A DNA stretch of 37,018 nucleotides from Myxococcales bacterium. Lineage in GTDB: Bacteria > Myxococcota_A > UBA9042 > GCA-2863065. A program made the translations under genes and the position numbers. The DNA lies in assembly GCA_018780435.1 (NCBI GenBank), contig JADMJS010000377.1:1-37018 (forward strand), in the 5' to 3' direction. Of this stretch, positions 35,145-37,018 are shown piece by piece. The notes under the pieces were generated by a model, which saw only the letters and a list, made by a program, of their open reading frames with translations, made no database searches and was not told the origin of the DNA. The stretch's first letter is position 1, and each line of letters opens with the position of its first letter.

Positions 35145-36928
35145 TGGCTGACTCCGAGCTCGAACTCGACGTAGTCGACGCCCGGAACCGACGAGGGGAA
35201 GCGATACGCGATGACGCCCTCCGAGAGTGTTACCTGCTCAGGCGCTTCGGCGTTCAAGTCCTCGCTGGTCGTCCTCACCGGATAACGCCGCGCCGTGACG
35301 AGGCGCGTGCCGGCGTTCACGCCGGTGAGCTTGACCTGATACTCCACCTGCCGAGCCTCTGACCCGCTCTCCACGTTGGCGACGAGGACGCGAATCAGGG
35401 GGCAGACGTTCGCTTCGTCCTTCGGGCATGGGCGATCGGCTTCGAGCGTCGACGCGACCCAGATCTTGTCTGACTCCACCGTCCCGGCGTCCACAAGGCC
35501 CGCTTCCACGGTCGTGTCGCCATAGACGACCCCGAGCAGCTTCTGACCGTCGCCGCGAAGCCGATTGGCCGCCTTGAAGGCGACGGTCGCTGGGAGGACC
35601 TGCCCCGTGGACCGCCACATCGGGCTCTCGTCGATGGCCGTGCTGGTCGGCGTGATGGTCCGATAACGACGGTCCACGCGCCACATCCCGAGCTCGTCGA
35701 CGATCCCCTGAAGCGCAATACGCGCGCCGACCGCAAAGGCGCCGTGCGTCAGCGACCACGTGCGCCGCTGCGTCTCGCTGATGAGGCTCTGTTGCGGGAG
35801 AGGTGGCACGGTGGCCGCGGACGCGTCCAGGCGAGCGAGCCAGATGCGAGTGCCGGGGAGCTTCGCATCCACCACGGCTCGGACCGCCTTCGCGATGTCC
35901 TGAGCACCCTTCGGCGAGTCCGCGACCACTTCGAAGGCCACGACATCGACCAGAGTCGCCGCATCGCCCCCGAGGGCGTCGATGAACGCGCCGATGGTCG
36001 ACTCGGCGTCCGTTGCCGCGGCGAGTGAGAATGACGGCGCCACGAGCCGAATAGGCGGCGGTGAACCTTCGGCCGGACTCGGGAACGCGGCCCGTACCGC
36101 TTGCCCAAAGCTTCGATACGCCGAAACCACGGCGCCCATGTCGGTGAAGCCGCCCCGACCGAGGGGATCGGAAACGAACTCCACGTGGCGAACGTGGAAG
36201 TCCTTCGCACCCGCGTAGAAGGAATCACTGGCCACGAGGAGGCTCTTGTTCCAGTGGCGGAGCGCGTTTACGACGACGGTGGTCCAGCGCGGTACGTCGA
36301 CGATGGCCTTGCCGGTCTGTATCCCGTCGCCGTCGACGCTGCAGGTGTCGAGGCCGATGTCGAAGAGCGCCTGAAAGGACAGCTTCACCGGCCCGAAGTC
36401 CTCGCCAGCGGACGCGGCGACGCCCGGGTAGAAGCCTGCCGTCTGCAAGATCTTGTCGATCTTCGCGAAGTTGTAGCTCGCCTCGACCGCCGGATCGGCC
36501 GCGCGATTCGGGAAGATGCCCGAGAGGGTGTAGTCGCAGAGGTAGCCTTCCGGAATGCGGAAGAGCGTGGGTCCCCCGGCCTCTTGCAGCGCTGTGAACA
36601 GGTCCTTGTCCCCTTCCACCACGGGTTGGGGGTTCCCCATGAGTCCGGCCATCGCGGTGAACGACGTGCCTGGCGACGAGGAGTCGAGGCGGACCGGCTT
36701 GATGGTGACCTTGTTATAGTCGGCCGGTAGCGTCACCGCGTCGGGTTCGCACCCGGCGGAGAGGGCCATTAGGCCCCCGGCCAGCAAAACTCGGCCCACG
36801 TCACGAACGGGGGATCGCGTCGGACGTAGCCGCAGCGCTTGGGACAGACGCACCAGTGGCGAGGCTTTTCTCACGCTCGCAGAAATACCCCACGCCCCTG
36901 GTAGGGTCAACGCACGCGCCGTCTTCAT
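35141..36928 (-). CDS. Lipoprotein with TIM-barrel (GH39-like) glycosidase domain
   Basis: 595 aa if it starts at ATG 36928. No Shine-Dalgarno is visible there, and the signal region (VLLAGGLMALSAGC) begins about 45 residues in, so a downstream GTG such as 36874 may be the true start. The lipobox-like site ends at LSAGC. The body matches the general layout of beta-xylosidase-type (GH39) TIM barrels: a substrate-lip segment (PTLFRIPEGYLCDY, FAKIDKILQTAGFYPGVAAS), then a strand ending HVRHVEFVSDP in the place where the acid/base Glu-Pro pair normally occurs (Asp-Pro here), and a later ILVAxVESG-like C-terminal beta region. The Glu-to-Asp change leaves activity uncertain. It is the first gene of a two-gene unit. 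Confidence 0.65.
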   Translation of the reverse strand: MKTARALTLPGAWGISASVRKASPLVRLSQALRLRPTRSPVRDVGRVLLAGGLMALSAGCEPDAVTLPADYNKVTIKPVRLDSSSPGTSFTAMAGLMGNPQPVVEGDKDLFTALQEAGGPTLFRIPEGYLCDYTLSGIFPNRAADPAVEASYNFAKIDKILQTAGFYPGVAASAGEDFGPVKLSFQALFDIGLDTCSVDGDGIQTGKAIVDVPRWTTVVVNALRHWNKSLLVASDSFYAGAKDFHVRHVEFVSDPLGRGGFTDMGAVVSAYRSFGQAVRAAFPSPAEGSPPPIRLVAPSFSLAAATDAESTIGAFIDALGGDAATLVDVVAFEVVADSPKGAQDIAKAVRAVVDAKLPGTRIWLARLDASAATVPPLPQQSLISETQRRTWSLTHGAFAVGARIALQGIVDELGMWRVDRRYRTITPTSTAIDESPMWRSTGQVLPATVAFKAANRLRGDGQKLLGVVYGDTTVEAGLVDAGTVESDKIWVASTLEADRPCPKDEANVCPLIRVLVANVESGSEARQVEYQVKLTGVNAGTRLVTARRYPVRTTSEDLNAEAPEQVTLSEGVIAYRFPSSVPGVDYVEFELGVSQ

Positions 36929-36952
36929 GACGTGCCCAATGCGGCACAGGTC

Positions 36953-36981
36953 TGGACAGCCACGGAGGGCGCTGCTATAGA
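36953..36981 (+). promoter_or_regulatory. Candidate promoter TGGACA-N17-TATAGA, near-leaderless
   Basis: TGGACA (36953-36958) and TATAGA (36976-36981) are separated by exactly 17 nt. The -10 element ends 9 nt before the ATG at 36991, so the transcript would have only a few bases of leader and no room for a ribosome-binding site. Confidence 0.5.
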
Positions 36982-36990
36982 GCGCGGCCC

Positions 36991-37018
36991 ATGGAAGCCC
37001 ACTATCACGGCTACATCT
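36991..37018 (+). CDS. Start of a rightward gene, 3'-truncated by the window edge
   Basis: ATG 36991 opens a frame reading MEAHYHGYI, and the window ends before any stop. It is supported mainly by a promoter-like element directly upstream and by the divergent position opposite the GH39-like gene. Nine residues are too few to identify a family; the His-rich start is noted only as an observation. Confidence 0.45.

Overview
This is a very G+C-rich, gene-dense stretch of a bacterial chromosome. It most likely comes from a member of the Myxococcota (former Deltaproteobacteria). Four things point there: two proteins with a MYXO-CTERM-like tail (Gly-Cys, one membrane span, Arg cluster); a Ser/Thr kinase with the HRDVSPxN catalytic loop common in that phylum; an FG-GAP surface protein with thrombospondin-type Ca-binding repeats and a lipoprotein carrying a CGNGxxDxxExCDDG module; and many lipoproteins with Asp/Thr/Gly-rich linkers. 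No rRNA, tRNA, CRISPR array, insertion sequence, integrase or phage gene was found. It looks like ordinary chromosome biased toward envelope and surface functions.

Layout. 1-5892: a 5'-truncated metallophosphoesterase runs into a leftward set of genes: a zinc-finger membrane protein, the site-2 protease RseP with three PDZ domains, and a PHP/CehA-like lipoprotein. 6257-9094: a rightward radical-SAM/DUF2344 fusion protein. 9102-10717: two overlapping leftward genes, a zinc-finger membrane protein and a lipoprotein with a somatomedin-B domain plus six Cys repeats. 10951-12114: a rightward Ser/Thr kinase ending in a membrane segment. 12436-19337: a leftward run of non-RD Ser/Thr kinase, ATP-grasp protein, large FG-GAP MYXO-CTERM protein and small lipoprotein, the last three with overlapping ends. 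19593-21813: a leftward three-gene operon (methyltransferase, thymidylate-kinase-like protein, secreted protein) with 4-nt overlaps. 21914-23017: a rightward membrane metal-dependent hydrolase. 23011-27567: a tightly packed leftward operon (lipoprotein, YkgJ-like Cys-cluster protein, apolipoprotein N-acyltransferase Lnt, ECF sigma factor, anti-sigma factor). 27711-28520: a FliA/WhiG-type sigma factor, divergent from a GH15-like lipoprotein (28645-31260). Then come a MYXO-CTERM Cys-module protein (31450-32118) and a KOW protein with a highly repetitive disordered region (32268-34217). 34260-36928: a leftward pair of lipoproteins (GH39-like TIM barrel, then DUF2914). A rightward gene starts at 36991 and leaves the window.

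Common themes. Lipoprotein production recurs: about seven predicted lipoproteins surround lnt, and lnt is packed with an ECF sigma/anti-sigma pair, suggesting transcriptional feedback on envelope lipoprotein maturation. Signalling is provided by two kinases whose only apparent anchor is a C-terminal membrane segment, two sigma factors and RseP. Four genes (9102, 20866, 25931, 854) add N-terminal zinc-binding motifs to unrelated bodies. Promoters of the form TTGAnn/TGGACA - 17 or 18 nt - TAnnnT can be seen before several genes, and two of them would give nearly leaderless transcripts.

The least explained items are the repeat-rich KOW protein, the somatomedin-B/Cys-repeat lipoprotein, the ATP-grasp gene translationally coupled to a giant surface protein, and the Lnt-ECF-anti-sigma operon. 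No known defence system or biosynthetic cluster was recognised.
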